A stretch of DNA of 22,796 bases from CAZGLR01 sp964526635 (lineage in GTDB: Bacteria > Zixibacteria > MSB-5A5 > GN15 > JAAZOE01), in contig CAZGLR010000051.1 of NCBI GenBank assembly GCA_964526635.1, positions 1 to 22,796 on the forward strand. Reading direction: 5' to 3'. Made by a program: the position numbers and the translations under genes. A model generated the notes under the pieces. That model did not search any database and was not told the DNA's origin. It was given only the letters and a program-made list of their open reading frames with translations. Below are positions 1 through 8,516 of this stretch, piece after piece. Within the stretch, counting starts at the first letter, position 1, and each line of letters begins with the position of its first letter.

Positions 1-906
1 ATCAAACTGCAGGAGGGTATGGCCGCCGCCGGCCGCATTTTCGATGTTCTCGAAACACGGCTGCAGGTCACTGAACCCGCAAATCCGGTCCCCTTGAAAT
101 CGTTTACCAATCTCCTTGTATATGACGCAGTCACCTTTGGCTATGATCCCGGTCGACCGGTTATCAATGATATTTCTTTTGCAGTCAAACGCGGCGAGGT
201 ACTGGCGCTGGTCGGTCCCAGCGGCGCCGGCAAGTCAACCCTGTTCGATCTGCTGCCGCGCTTCTATGATCCTCAGCAGGGTCGTATCTCTATCGATGGT
301 ATCGACATCAAGGACGTTTCTACTCTTGAACTGCGTCGCCTGATGGGAATAGTCACTCAGGAAACCTATCTTTTCAACGATACCGTGCGAAACAACATCG
401 CCTATGGCATGCCCGGGACGCCCAGAGACAAATTACGGCAGGCCGCCGAGATGGCCAATGCCGCCGATTTTATCGACCATCTTCCCGAGGGCTATGACAC
501 CCAGATCGGCAATCGCGGAATCATGCTTTCCGGCGGGCAGCGGCAGCGCCTGGCCATTGCACGCGCTCTCTTGAAAGACCCCCAGATTTTGATTTTCGAC
601 GAAGCCACTTCGGCGCTCGATACCGAGGCCGAAGCGCTTGTACAGGAAGCCATCAATCGCCTCATGGAAGGGCGCACCACTCTGGTCATCGCCCATCGCC
701 TCTCAACCATTACGTCCGCCGATACAATTCTGGTTATGGAAGACGGTCGCATTGTGCAGCGTGGCAATCATGCCACACTTTTGGCCGAGGACGGACTTTA
801 TGGCCGCCTCTATCGCATGCAGTTCAAAGATCAAGATACCGGTGCGATCGAGATACCATCACCGATCAAGTTACCGAAACAACAGGAGAAACGTACCAGA
901 ACATGA
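1..906 (+). CDS. ABC exporter, C-terminal half with ATPase domain (5' truncated by window)
   Basis: The reading frame is open from base 1 (IKLQEGMAAAGR...), so the gene begins upstream and the Met at base 19 is internal. What remains is the end of the transmembrane domain linker and a complete ATP-binding domain. Counting from that Met, the Walker A motif GPSGAGKST is at about residues 66-74, the Q-loop Gln at 114, the signature LSGGQ at 170-174, Walker B LIFDEA at 191-196 and the H-loop His at 226. This is the layout of homodimeric type IV exporters such as MsbA (lipid A flippase) and related lipid or drug exporters, acting in the inner membrane. The next three genes are glycosyltransferases of the lipopolysaccharide kind, which favours a lipid A/glycolipid flippase, but the missing membrane domain prevents a firm choice. 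Its stop overlaps the next start as ATGA. Confidence 0.93.
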   Translation: MKLQEGMAAAGRIFDVLETRLQVTEPANPVPLKSFTNLLVYDAVTFGYDPGRPVINDISFAVKRGEVLALVGPSGAGKSTLFDLLPRFYDPQQGRISIDGIDIKDVSTLELRRLMGIVTQETYLFNDTVRNNIAYGMPGTPRDKLRQAAEMANAADFIDHLPEGYDTQIGNRGIMLSGGQRQRLAIARALLKDPQILIFDEATSALDTEAEALVQEAINRLMEGRTTLVIAHRLSTITSADTILVMEDGRIVQRGNHATLLAEDGLYGRLYRMQFKDQDTGAIEIPSPIKLPKQQEKRTRT

Positions 907-2066
907 CACCGGCGTGGGTAAAATCTATCGAACATAGGTTCAAGCGCATCGTTTTCGCTATCGCGCGCCTGTTACTGAAAAAGGGCCGTCATGATTTCTC
1001 CCGTATTGACGCCAATACCATCAAGCGCGTTTTGCTGATCCGCCCCGAACGTCTCGGCGATATGATTATCTCGCTGCCGGTCATGTATAATTTGAAGATG
1101 CGATATCCGCATCTGGAACTCTATGTCATCTGTTCACCAACCAGCCTGGCTGTCATGAAGCACGATCCGAAAATCACGAAAAATTTCCTCTATACCAAAA
1201 AGCCCCTGACCGATATCGCCATGCTCCGCGAAATCCGCCGCCTTAAAATGGACGCGGTCCTCGACCTCATCTACGATGACTCCGTCACCGCCCTGTTTCT
1301 CAGTCAGTTGACAGCGCGAGGAAAAGCGTATCGTCTCGGTGTCGGCAAACGGAGTTTTCAATCCCATTACGATTACACCACTGCGTGCCGCACCGGCCAC
1401 GGGGGAGAGGACGGCTTTGCTCGCAGCGCATCCGAGTGCTTGACCGATACGCGTCACGTCATCGATATTACCGCCGAAGTACTGACCGTCTTCGGTTTCA
1501 ATACCGATAATCTCGAAAGACACGTCCCACCAGCCGTTACCAATAATCAAATCAAAATGGCCGATGCCTTCATCGATTCCCTTAAAGCCGACAACGATGC
1601 CGAACTCATCGGCTATAATATTTCGGCAGGTCGACCAAATCGCATCTGGCAGGAAGAAAAAAACCGTGAACTGATCTCCCGGCTTCTTGACACTTACCCC
1701 TCGAGCCGCATTATCATTTCATTCGATCCCAAAGAATGGTCGCGCGCCGTGGCCCTGGCTGACCATTTCGATGATCGCGTAAAACCACTGCCGGCCGGGC
1801 TGTCGCTTCTCGATGTAACCGCCGTAATCCGGCGCCTGACTCTGCTCATTACTCCGGATACCTCGCTGGTCCATATCGCCCGGTCCTTCAAAGTCCCGGT
1901 TGTGGGCCTGTATACCAACTATGACTACAATTTCCTGAGGTGGAAACCCTATAATCAGGAAGTCGGCGCGGTCGTCTCGCACACCGAAAACAATATATTT
2001 GACATTACCGTCGATGAAGTCTATGATACCGTGCGAAAAGTTCTGCCTGTGGGAAGCAGCATATGA
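903..2066 (+). CDS. Glycosyltransferase family 9 (ADP-heptose:LPS heptosyltransferase-like)
   Basis: This 387-residue protein has the two-lobed GT-B pattern of heptosyltransferases. The N-terminal lobe opens with KRVLLIRPERLGDMI (about 41-55), including the conserved RxxxLGD with Asp53. The C-terminal lobe carries TPDTSLVHIARSFKVPVVGLY (about 318-337), the family's D-T-(G/S)-x-x-H nucleotide-sugar motif, followed by the RWKPY segment. Family members transfer heptose or another sugar from a nucleotide donor to the growing lipopolysaccharide core at the cytoplasmic face of the inner membrane. An N-terminal basic stretch of about 40 residues precedes the domain and may help membrane association (inference). 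It starts with ATG overlapping the ABC gene stop by 4 nt and ends in another ATGA overlap with the GT2 gene, so translation is probably coupled. The exact sugar cannot be read from sequence. Confidence 0.9.
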   Translation: MTPAWVKSIEHRFKRIVFAIARLLLKKGRHDFSRIDANTIKRVLLIRPERLGDMIISLPVMYNLKMRYPHLELYVICSPTSLAVMKHDPKITKNFLYTKKPLTDIAMLREIRRLKMDAVLDLIYDDSVTALFLSQLTARGKAYRLGVGKRSFQSHYDYTTACRTGHGGEDGFARSASECLTDTRHVIDITAEVLTVFGFNTDNLERHVPPAVTNNQIKMADAFIDSLKADNDAELIGYNISAGRPNRIWQEEKNRELISRLLDTYPSSRIIISFDPKEWSRAVALADHFDDRVKPLPAGLSLLDVTAVIRRLTLLITPDTSLVHIARSFKVPVVGLYTNYDYNFLRWKPYNQEVGAVVSHTENNIFDITVDEVYDTVRKVLPVGSSI

Positions 2067-2821
2067 CCATATCGGCCATCCTGATAACGAAAAACGAAGA
2101 ACATAATATCGAGCGCTGTCTGCGCTCGGTCGAATGGGTCGATGAAATCATTGTCGTCGATTCTGATTCAACCGACAAGACCGTTGAACTGGCGCGGAAA
2201 TTTAACGCCAAAGTGTTTAGCCCCGAATGGCGCGGGTTCGGTCCTACTAAACAATATGCCCTGGAGCAGGCGGGGGGAGACTGGATTTTGTCCATCGATG
2301 CCGACGAGGAAGTCTCCTTTACGCTGAAAAACGAAATCCTGCAGCTGCTCGATTCCGGACCGGAAGCCGACGGTTACTCGATTCCCCGCAAGACTCAATT
2401 TCTTGGCCGATGGATTCTCCACTCCGGATGGTATCCCGATTATGTCCTGCGTTTTTTCAAAAAATCAAAAGGACATTTCACCTCCGCACTGGTGCATGAA
2501 AAAATCGAAGTCGACGGCCCCACCCTGAGGCTCCATAATCCGATGATGCACTATTCCTATCCCACCCTGGAAGATTATATCCGCAAGCTGGATCAATATT
2601 CAAGCCTGGGTGCGCAGGAATTGTTCGATGCCGGGCGAAAGTTCAAATCAATACAGCTTATCTTTAAACCGCCCGCGTCTTTTCTTCGCAAGTACATCGT
2701 TCAGCAGGGTTGGCGCGACGGCTGGGAGGGCTTTCTTATCGCCTATTTGACCTCAACCGGGACGCTCCTTAAGTACGCTAAACTGCGGACTCTGAATAAT
2801 AACTCGCGGCCGCTTCCATAG
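2063..2821 (+). CDS. Glycosyltransferase family 2, WaaE/KdtX-like
   Basis: A 252-residue GT-A enzyme. The N-terminus MTISAILITKNEEHNIERCL is the classic family 2 nucleotide-binding strand. It is followed by DSDS (33-36) and the metal-binding DxD in SIDADEE (Asp79, Asp81). Further on, the GWYPDYVLRFFKK segment and a downstream VHEKI match the WaaE/KdtX subgroup, which adds a sugar (glucose in characterised enterobacterial members) to the inner core of lipopolysaccharide. The start overlaps the GT9 stop by 4 nt. The C-terminal third has hydrophobic and aromatic stretches typical of membrane-associated members. The subgroup assignment rests on motif memory. Donor and acceptor are unknown, but the flanking heptosyltransferase-like and GT4 genes support a core or glycolipid role. 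Confidence 0.88.
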   Translation: MTISAILITKNEEHNIERCLRSVEWVDEIIVVDSDSTDKTVELARKFNAKVFSPEWRGFGPTKQYALEQAGGDWILSIDADEEVSFTLKNEILQLLDSGPEADGYSIPRKTQFLGRWILHSGWYPDYVLRFFKKSKGHFTSALVHEKIEVDGPTLRLHNPMMHYSYPTLEDYIRKLDQYSSLGAQELFDAGRKFKSIQLIFKPPASFLRKYIVQQGWRDGWEGFLIAYLTSTGTLLKYAKLRTLNNNSRPLP

Positions 2822-2834
2822 GTGGGATTCGGAC

Positions 2835-3935
2835 GTGTCTTTTGCCATACAGCCATCGATTCTCCATATCGATACCGGGAAGCGCTTTCGCGGCGGCCAA
2901 AGACAGGTTCAGCTCCTGGCGCAGACGCTCAGGGATCAGGGGGTTCAGCAGGCTGTCGCCGCCCCTCGCGTCGGCGAGATATGCCAACGGCTCCCGGACA
3001 TCCCCGGTTTCGATGTTCCCGCGCACCCGATCCTCCAGCGCCTCTCGCTCAAGCGGTTGTTGCGCTTTCTGCAGCACCATAGGATCAATCTCATCCACGC
3101 CCACGACAGCCGCGCCCACTCGCTGGCTTTGACCCTGAAGCGAACGATGCCGTCGCTTCGCGTGATTATCTCCCGCCGGGTCATCTTTGCGCCATCGAGC
3201 CGGTTCAGCCGCCGATTTAAATATCGCGGCCCGGTCGATCATTATATTGCCATCAGCCAGGCCGTGGCAGGTACGCTCCGCAAAATCGGTGTTGCAGAGG
3301 ACAAAATTGCAATTATCCCTTCAGGCCTTGATCTGTCGGCTGTCACCAAAGCGGTGGAGGCGCCGCAATGGTTCACCGATATACAGAAGAAATACCGGTA
3401 TTGCATAGTCTCGGCCGGAGCCCTGACAGCCGAAAAGGCCTTCAATGTCATGATTTACATGATGGATCGCATAAGAAACACGCATCCGGATGTCGCTTTA
3501 ATAATAATGGGCGATGGGCCCCTCGAGGATTCGTTGACGGTCTTGATTAAAAAATTGAAACTTGACACTGTCTTTCTGCCCGGCCATGTTGAGCCCCTGA
3601 GTTCGGTGTTTCAGCACGCCGATCTTTTCGTGCTGACCTCGCGCTCGGAAGGACTGAATACCTCCGCCATCGAGGCCGCCGCCTGCGGCTTGCCATTGGT
3701 GACCACCGATGTCGGTGGTCTGCCAGAAATTGTCAGCGATGGTCAAAACGGCGCTTTGTGCCCGGCCGATGATCTTAACGCCTTTACCCGGGCGGCCGTA
3801 TCAATTGTGGAGGATGATTCCTTACGGCAAAAGATGGCCCGCGCATCACGCGAGATCGCAGGCAAATTTGATATCCGCATCACGGCGGAGAAAACACTGG
3901 CTGTCTATCGGGACATTTTAACCGCCAAAGAGTAA
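2835..3935 (+). CDS. Glycosyltransferase family 4 (GT-B, glycosyl transferases group 1)
   Basis: This 366-residue GT-B enzyme starts at GTG; no earlier in-frame ATG is present, and an AGGTGGG ribosome-binding sequence lies about 8 nt upstream, just after the GT2 stop. The N-terminal domain has the donor/acceptor lobe opening HIDTGKRFRGGQRQ (11-24) and the IHAHDSRAHSLA strand. The C-terminal domain has SAGALTAEKAFNVMI with the conserved Lys201. It also carries the EX7E motif EGLNTSAIE (272-280), followed by ACGLPLVTTDVGGLPEIV, which is diagnostic for family 4. Such enzymes retain donor stereochemistry and commonly build lipopolysaccharide core, O-antigen or exopolysaccharide. It is the last of three consecutive glycosyltransferases and lies 10 nt before the Rel gene. 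The sugar specificity is not readable. Confidence 0.9.
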   Translation: MSFAIQPSILHIDTGKRFRGGQRQVQLLAQTLRDQGVQQAVAAPRVGEICQRLPDIPGFDVPAHPILQRLSLKRLLRFLQHHRINLIHAHDSRAHSLALTLKRTMPSLRVIISRRVIFAPSSRFSRRFKYRGPVDHYIAISQAVAGTLRKIGVAEDKIAIIPSGLDLSAVTKAVEAPQWFTDIQKKYRYCIVSAGALTAEKAFNVMIYMMDRIRNTHPDVALIIMGDGPLEDSLTVLIKKLKLDTVFLPGHVEPLSSVFQHADLFVLTSRSEGLNTSAIEAAACGLPLVTTDVGGLPEIVSDGQNGALCPADDLNAFTRAAVSIVEDDSLRQKMARASREIAGKFDIRITAEKTLAVYRDILTAKE

Positions 3936-3945
3936 AACGAGTGAT

Positions 3946-6129
3946 ATGCTGAATCTGGCCCAGTTCATAATCGAGATTGAGGCGTTCAACGCCAACGTCA
4001 ACATTCCGTTGATTCGTAAGGCGTATGAGTTTTCCGATAAGGCTCACGATGGCCAGAAGCGGGATTCCGGGGAGCCGTATATTACCCATTGTCTTGAAGT
4101 CGCCTTTATCCTCGCGGCACAACATCTTGATTCCACCACCATCGCCGCCGGCTTAATGCATGATGTCGTTGAGGATACGTCCATAACCCTGGATGAAATC
4201 AAAAAAGAATTCGGCGAAGAAATAGTCCTTCTGGTTGATGGCGTCACTAAACTCGGGATGGTCAAATTCAAATCGCGGGAAGAGGAACAGGTCGAATATT
4301 TCCGCAAGATGCTGCTCTCGATGGCCCGTGATATCCGCGTCATACTGATTAAACTTGCTGATCGTCTTCATAATATGCGGACACTCCATCATCTCAATGG
4401 CGACCGTCGCAAACGAATCGCCCGTGAAACGATGGATGTGTACGCCCCGCTGGCTCATCGTTTCGGTATCGCCCGCATGAAGACCGAGCTTGAGGATTTG
4501 TCTTTCAAGTATATTCAGGAGGATGAATTCAGGACAATCGCCAATGCCGTCGAAATGACCCGCCAGCAGCGCGAGGAATACATCGACAGTGTCATCAAGC
4601 CGATCAAACGCTCCCTTGTTGATGAGGGCATCAAAGTCCAGATCTCCGGCCGGGCCAAAAATTTTTACAGCATCTATCGCAAAATGAGATTGCGAAATCT
4701 CCCCCTGGATGAAATCTATGACCTGCTGGCCATTCGTATCCTGGTGCAGAATAAGCGCGAGTGTTATCAAGTCCTGGGTGTGATTCATACGCTGTGGAAG
4801 CCGGTCCCAAACCGTTTCGATGATTACATCGCCAACCCCAAACCCAATGGTTACCAGTCGTTGCACACGACTGTCTTCGGACCGGGCGGCAAGATGCTGG
4901 AAATACAAATTCGCACCAACGCTATGCACCATGTCGCCGAATTCGGTATCGCCGCGCACTGGCTATACAAAGAAGGCCGCCAGCAGATGGACAAGGCCGA
5001 CAAGCAGATGAGCTGGCTGCGTGAAGTCCTCGACTGGCAGAAGGACATGACCAACCCGGCCGAGTTTTTGGAGTTTCTGAAAATCGATCTCTTTCAGGAA
5101 GATGTGTATGTTTACACCCCGATGGGCGACCTGGTTCATCTCCCGGCCGGGGCTACCCCGCTGGATTTCGCTTTTGGCATCCACACTGATCTTGGCTACC
5201 ATACCACCGGGGCCAAAATCAACGGCAAGATGGTCCCGCTTTCGACCGCCCTGAATTCCGGCGACGAAGTCTCGATTCTGAAATCCCCCAATCAGAAACC
5301 ATCGCATGACTGGCTCAAACTCGTCAAAACCTCCAAGGCCCGGGCCAAAATCAAGCGGTGGCTCAAGCAGCAGGGCTATGAGCAATCACTCAGCCTCGGT
5401 CGCGAAATGCTCGACCGGGAGCTGAGGGCCCAGCGTATTGAATCGCCGGCATCAGGGACTCTCGAAGATATCGCCCAGGGGATGGGTTTCCTGTCTCCCG
5501 ACGCCCTATTGGCTGCTATCGGGAACGGTACTGTTTCGGTGCAGTCAGTTATCACCAAACTGGCCCCAGAGAAAGAAGAAGAAGAGGATGAGGATCGGCC
5601 CTCGCTGGAAAGCCAGTTCTTCGACAAGGCCCGTGGTGGTAAGGGTATCCAGATCCAGGGGATGGGCAATATGATGTTCCGCTTCGCCGGATGCTGTCAA
5701 CCGGTTCCGGGTGAGCAGATAATTGGCTTTATTACCAGGGGCCGGGGGATTACCATTCACCGCGCCGACTGCAACAATGCTGCCGAACTGGCCCAGAATC
5801 CCGAGCGGGTTATTCATGTCGAATGGGATGTCGCCAAAGATCAGGCCTTTATCGTCCGTCTCGACATTCTCCTCGAAGACCGCAAGAACATGCTGCGCGA
5901 TGTTACCCAGGTTATCTCCGACAGTGATGCCAACGTCCGCGGCGCCGAATTGACCGGCAAAGGATCACCGGTAGTTGGCTCTTTCGTTGTCGAGATTAAA
6001 AACGTATCACATCTGAACCGTGTTATGGACCGCGTCAACAAAGTCAAGGGTGTCATCTCCATCGAGCGCGCCAAGGGTGCCGATCTCGACGCCTACTCCG
6101 GACCGAAGAACGACCGGCAGGTTTCATAG
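3946..6129 (+). CDS. rel: Bifunctional (p)ppGpp synthetase/hydrolase, long RelA/SpoT homologue
   Basis: At 727 residues the protein has the full long-Rel layout. The HD hydrolase domain (about 20-175) has His48, MHDVVEDT (His72, Asp73) and LADRLHNMRTL. The synthetase domain (about 225-345) has GRAKNFYSIYRKM, NPKPNGYQSLHTTV and EIQIRTNAMH. A TGS domain (about 386-447), a Cys-containing AGCCQPVPGE region (Cys583/584, Cys609) and a C-terminal ACT domain (about 635-707) follow. The intact HD and ED residues predict active hydrolysis of ppGpp, and the synthetase core also looks complete, so this is probably the organism's main stringent-response enzyme. The loop motif is RFDD (290-293), mixing the RxKD of bifunctional enzymes and the ExDD of synthesis-only RelA. 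It lies 10 nt after the GT4 gene without a clear Shine-Dalgarno, suggesting coupling to the envelope genes. Confidence 0.97.
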   Translation: MLNLAQFIIEIEAFNANVNIPLIRKAYEFSDKAHDGQKRDSGEPYITHCLEVAFILAAQHLDSTTIAAGLMHDVVEDTSITLDEIKKEFGEEIVLLVDGVTKLGMVKFKSREEEQVEYFRKMLLSMARDIRVILIKLADRLHNMRTLHHLNGDRRKRIARETMDVYAPLAHRFGIARMKTELEDLSFKYIQEDEFRTIANAVEMTRQQREEYIDSVIKPIKRSLVDEGIKVQISGRAKNFYSIYRKMRLRNLPLDEIYDLLAIRILVQNKRECYQVLGVIHTLWKPVPNRFDDYIANPKPNGYQSLHTTVFGPGGKMLEIQIRTNAMHHVAEFGIAAHWLYKEGRQQMDKADKQMSWLREVLDWQKDMTNPAEFLEFLKIDLFQEDVYVYTPMGDLVHLPAGATPLDFAFGIHTDLGYHTTGAKINGKMVPLSTALNSGDEVSILKSPNQKPSHDWLKLVKTSKARAKIKRWLKQQGYEQSLSLGREMLDRELRAQRIESPASGTLEDIAQGMGFLSPDALLAAIGNGTVSVQSVITKLAPEKEEEEDEDRPSLESQFFDKARGGKGIQIQGMGNMMFRFAGCCQPVPGEQIIGFITRGRGITIHRADCNNAAELAQNPERVIHVEWDVAKDQAFIVRLDILLEDRKNMLRDVTQVISDSDANVRGAELTGKGSPVVGSFVVEIKNVSHLNRVMDRVNKVKGVISIERAKGADLDAYSGPKNDRQVS

Positions 6130-6146
6130 GAAGGACAATAGCAGGT

Positions 6147-6680
6147 ATGGATAGAAAAGCACGTGATCATATCGTGGTAATCGCGATAATAGCGGTCGCC
6201 TCAGTCGGTTATCTGGGTTATTCGGCGATGGCCGATAAATCCGCACCCGGACAGCAGGGTCGCCGTCCGGCGCCTCAGCAGCAGCCCGCCCGGGATGTGA
6301 CCGCCTTCGTCGAAAATCTTCCCGATGACTATACCGCGGTCGTTAATATGGCCAACGCCCTCATGGATCGCGGCGACTACCAACTGGCTGTGGCGACATA
6401 CAGGAAAGCGGTTGAACTCGATGCCTCCAGCCCCAATGTCTGGGCTGATCTTGGCGCCTGCCTCCACGCTGTCGGAAACAATGAAGAGGCTGTGGCCAGC
6501 TTTGAGAAGGCCCTGGAACTGGATCCGCATCATCATATAGCGAAATTCAACATGGGTATCGTGTACTACACACTGGGTGATGATGCCCGGGCCCGTCAAT
6601 GGTGGGAACAGCTTTTGTCAGAAAATCCGCCTGCTGATATGAAAGCCCGTGTCCTGCAACTGCTGGAAAACGTGAAGTAA
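6147..6680 (+). CDS. Membrane-anchored TPR protein
   Basis: A 177-residue protein with one N-terminal hydrophobic segment (about 9-25, HIVVIAIIAVASVGYLGY). A Pro/Gln-rich linker (about 32-50) follows, then about three tetratricopeptide repeats (about 60-161) with the usual W/Y-LG-A-A-P spacing, for example NVWADLGACLHAVGNNEEAV. The absence of an obvious cleavage site suggests a signal anchor with the TPRs in the periplasm; this is inference. TPR domains mediate protein-protein contacts, and the partner is unknown. It lies 17 nt after rel and 11 nt before the permease, so it is probably co-transcribed. I do not recognise a specific named family. Confidence 0.85.
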   Translation: MDRKARDHIVVIAIIAVASVGYLGYSAMADKSAPGQQGRRPAPQQQPARDVTAFVENLPDDYTAVVNMANALMDRGDYQLAVATYRKAVELDASSPNVWADLGACLHAVGNNEEAVASFEKALELDPHHHIAKFNMGIVYYTLGDDARARQWWEQLLSENPPADMKARVLQLLENVK

Positions 6681-6691
6681 AGCGACACGAA

Positions 6692-7735
6692 ATGGCTTTT
6701 ATTCAGGAATGGCTGCTTATCATCTGGGAGATGATTGTCAGATCATCTCTCTTTTTAATTGTCGGTTTTTTACTGGCCGGTGTCATCCGGGCCTTGATTA
6801 CCCCGACCATGCTCCAGCGTATATTCGGCAAGGGGAGAGTCTCACAGGTATTTCTGGCCTCACTGGCCGGAATTCCGCTGCCGTTGTGCAGTTGTTCCGT
6901 TTTGCCGGTGGCTGCTCAGTTGCGCCGTTCGGGACTCTCGCGCGAAGGCACCATGTCGTTTCTTATCTCAACCCCCGAAACCGGTGTTGATTCCATTGCG
7001 CTCAGCTTTCGTCTGCTCGGACCGGTCTTTGCCATTGCCCGGCCGATTGCGGCGCTTTTGACCGCCTTCGTCAGCGGTCTGATCGGTCTGGTCGCCCTAC
7101 CGAAGGCCGCCGCCGCCCACGTCCTGCCCACAGTCGATAACTCGCCGCAGTCGAGTCAGGGCAGGTCCTTCTGGAACCGGATCGTCGAGGGCCAGCATTA
7201 TGTGATGCGCGATCTTGTTCCTGAATTATCCTATTACCTCTTCTGGGGGTTCCTGCTGGCCGGTCTGGCCGCTGCCCTGATTCCCCACGATCTCCTGCGC
7301 GCCGGTGTCCCCGCCTGGAGCCAGTACCTGGGGGCGTTGATTGTCGGTCTGCCGGTCTATGTCTGCGCCACGTCATCAACCCCGATGGCCGCCGTCCTGC
7401 TGGGACTCGGGATCGCCCCCGGGGCTGTTCTGACTTTCCTGCTGGTCGGTCCGGCCACGAATCTGACTTCACTGGTTGTCCAGAAGCAGATACTGGGTCT
7501 GCGGGGAACTGTTTTGATGACAGCTGTTGTCGCTGCCATGTCCATTATTCTCGGCATTATCCTCGACCTTACCGTTGGCCCCTCAATCACCGGCTTTGCC
7601 GATATCAATGCCACAAGCCCCGAAGCCCATTCTCTAATCGACATCATCTCTGCACTTGTATTTATCGCTGTCATGATGTATTTTATAACTCGGCATTATG
7701 GCAAAAAAATTACCAGATTCGTCTCAAAAGGCTGA
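6692..7735 (+). CDS. Permease of the YraQ/DUF318 superfamily, SO_0444-type (putative Cu/Zn or metal(loid) efflux)
   Basis: A 347-residue polytopic membrane protein made of two similar halves. The first half holds GIPLPLCSCSVLPVA (about 60-74) with the paired Cys66 and Cys68, then FLISTPETGVDSI. The second half holds LPVYVCATSSTPMAA (about 220-234) with Cys225, then FLLVGPATNLTS. These motifs match the permease family PF03773, which includes ArsP organoarsenical transporters, and most closely the SO_0444 subgroup described as Cu/Zn efflux. The cytoplasmic loop (about 138-170) is polar and not Cys/His-rich, so the protein carries no obvious soluble metal-binding domain. Its last 38 bases overlap the next gene in another frame. 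The substrate is an inference from family resemblance only. Confidence 0.85.
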   Translation: MAFIQEWLLIIWEMIVRSSLFLIVGFLLAGVIRALITPTMLQRIFGKGRVSQVFLASLAGIPLPLCSCSVLPVAAQLRRSGLSREGTMSFLISTPETGVDSIALSFRLLGPVFAIARPIAALLTAFVSGLIGLVALPKAAAAHVLPTVDNSPQSSQGRSFWNRIVEGQHYVMRDLVPELSYYLFWGFLLAGLAAALIPHDLLRAGVPAWSQYLGALIVGLPVYVCATSSTPMAAVLLGLGIAPGAVLTFLLVGPATNLTSLVVQKQILGLRGTVLMTAVVAAMSIILGIILDLTVGPSITGFADINATSPEAHSLIDIISALVFIAVMMYFITRHYGKKITRFVSKG

Positions 7736-8474
7736 TCCAGTCAGAATTGGCCACTGTCTCAACTCAGTCATTTCATTCCTCTGGCGGCCGTTTTCTGATC
7801 TTCTCTATCCGCCCGTCTGCAGCGCCTGCGGTGAACCGGCCGACGCCGCCGGCCGTCTTCTGTGCCAGACTTGCTGGGATCGAATCGTGGGGCTCGATGC
7901 TCCCTATTGTCTGGACTGCCGCGAATTTATCGAGTTTCCCCGGGGATGCCCCAATTGCGGTTCAGCCGGCTTCCCGGTCTATGCTCTGGGCTATTATAAA
8001 ACGATGCTTCAGCAGATAATCCATGATCTTAAATTCGCGGGGCTGAAACCATTAGGGTATCATCTGGGCGTCAAACTGGCCGGTCTGATTTATCCCGGAA
8101 AACCGCGGAAACAACGATTTGATGCCATCATTCCCATTCCGCTGCACCCCTGGCGGGAATATCGCCGTGGTTACAATCAGGCCGCCGAAATAGGTCGGGG
8201 TATCGCCGACACGCTGGAGATACCCCTGATCCCCAATGGCCTCACGATCTCGCGCCGCACCCGCCAGCAGGCCAAACTTGATCATGATCGCCGTGCCGCC
8301 AATATATCGGGCGCTTTCGCAATCGGGGAAGGGCTAATCTCAATGCCTCAGGCCCGGATTTTTCTGGTCGATGATGTCAGTACCACCGGTGCGACACTTC
8401 AGGAAGCACGGCGTATTCTCACCGCCGCCGGATACCGTCCGGCAGCTGCCGCGGTCGCCGCAACTGCCGCGTAA
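7698..8474 (+). CDS. ComF-family phosphoribosyltransferase with N-terminal zinc ribbon
   Basis: A 258-residue ComF homologue. The N-terminal part carries four Cys pairs: CSAC (41-44), CQTC (56-59), CLDC (71-74) and CPNC (84-87), a double zinc-ribbon arrangement. The C-terminal part is a type I phosphoribosyltransferase fold with IIPIPLHPWREYRRGYNQ (about 144-161) and the PRPP-binding loop VDDVSTTGAT (224-233). In naturally competent bacteria ComF is needed for DNA uptake, acting with the ComFA helicase and DprA. Many genomes carry it without known competence (GntX-like roles in carbon uptake), and the window shows no other competence gene. The start is the first ATG and overlaps the permease by 38 bp. 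No good ribosome-binding site is visible, so translation is probably coupled to the permease. Confidence 0.9.
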   Translation: MAKKLPDSSQKADPVRIGHCLNSVISFLWRPFSDLLYPPVCSACGEPADAAGRLLCQTCWDRIVGLDAPYCLDCREFIEFPRGCPNCGSAGFPVYALGYYKTMLQQIIHDLKFAGLKPLGYHLGVKLAGLIYPGKPRKQRFDAIIPIPLHPWREYRRGYNQAAEIGRGIADTLEIPLIPNGLTISRRTRQQAKLDHDRRAANISGAFAIGEGLISMPQARIFLVDDVSTTGATLQEARRILTAAGYRPAAAAVAATAA

Positions 8475-8516
8475 ATTATTGTTGCCAAAAGCGTTGTAGC
8501 GCCGCAACATAATCTT

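Noticed and set aside
4153..4959. 268-codon open frame on the - strand opposite rel
   Set aside because: It overlaps the conserved HD and synthetase domains of rel, and its translation shows no domain.
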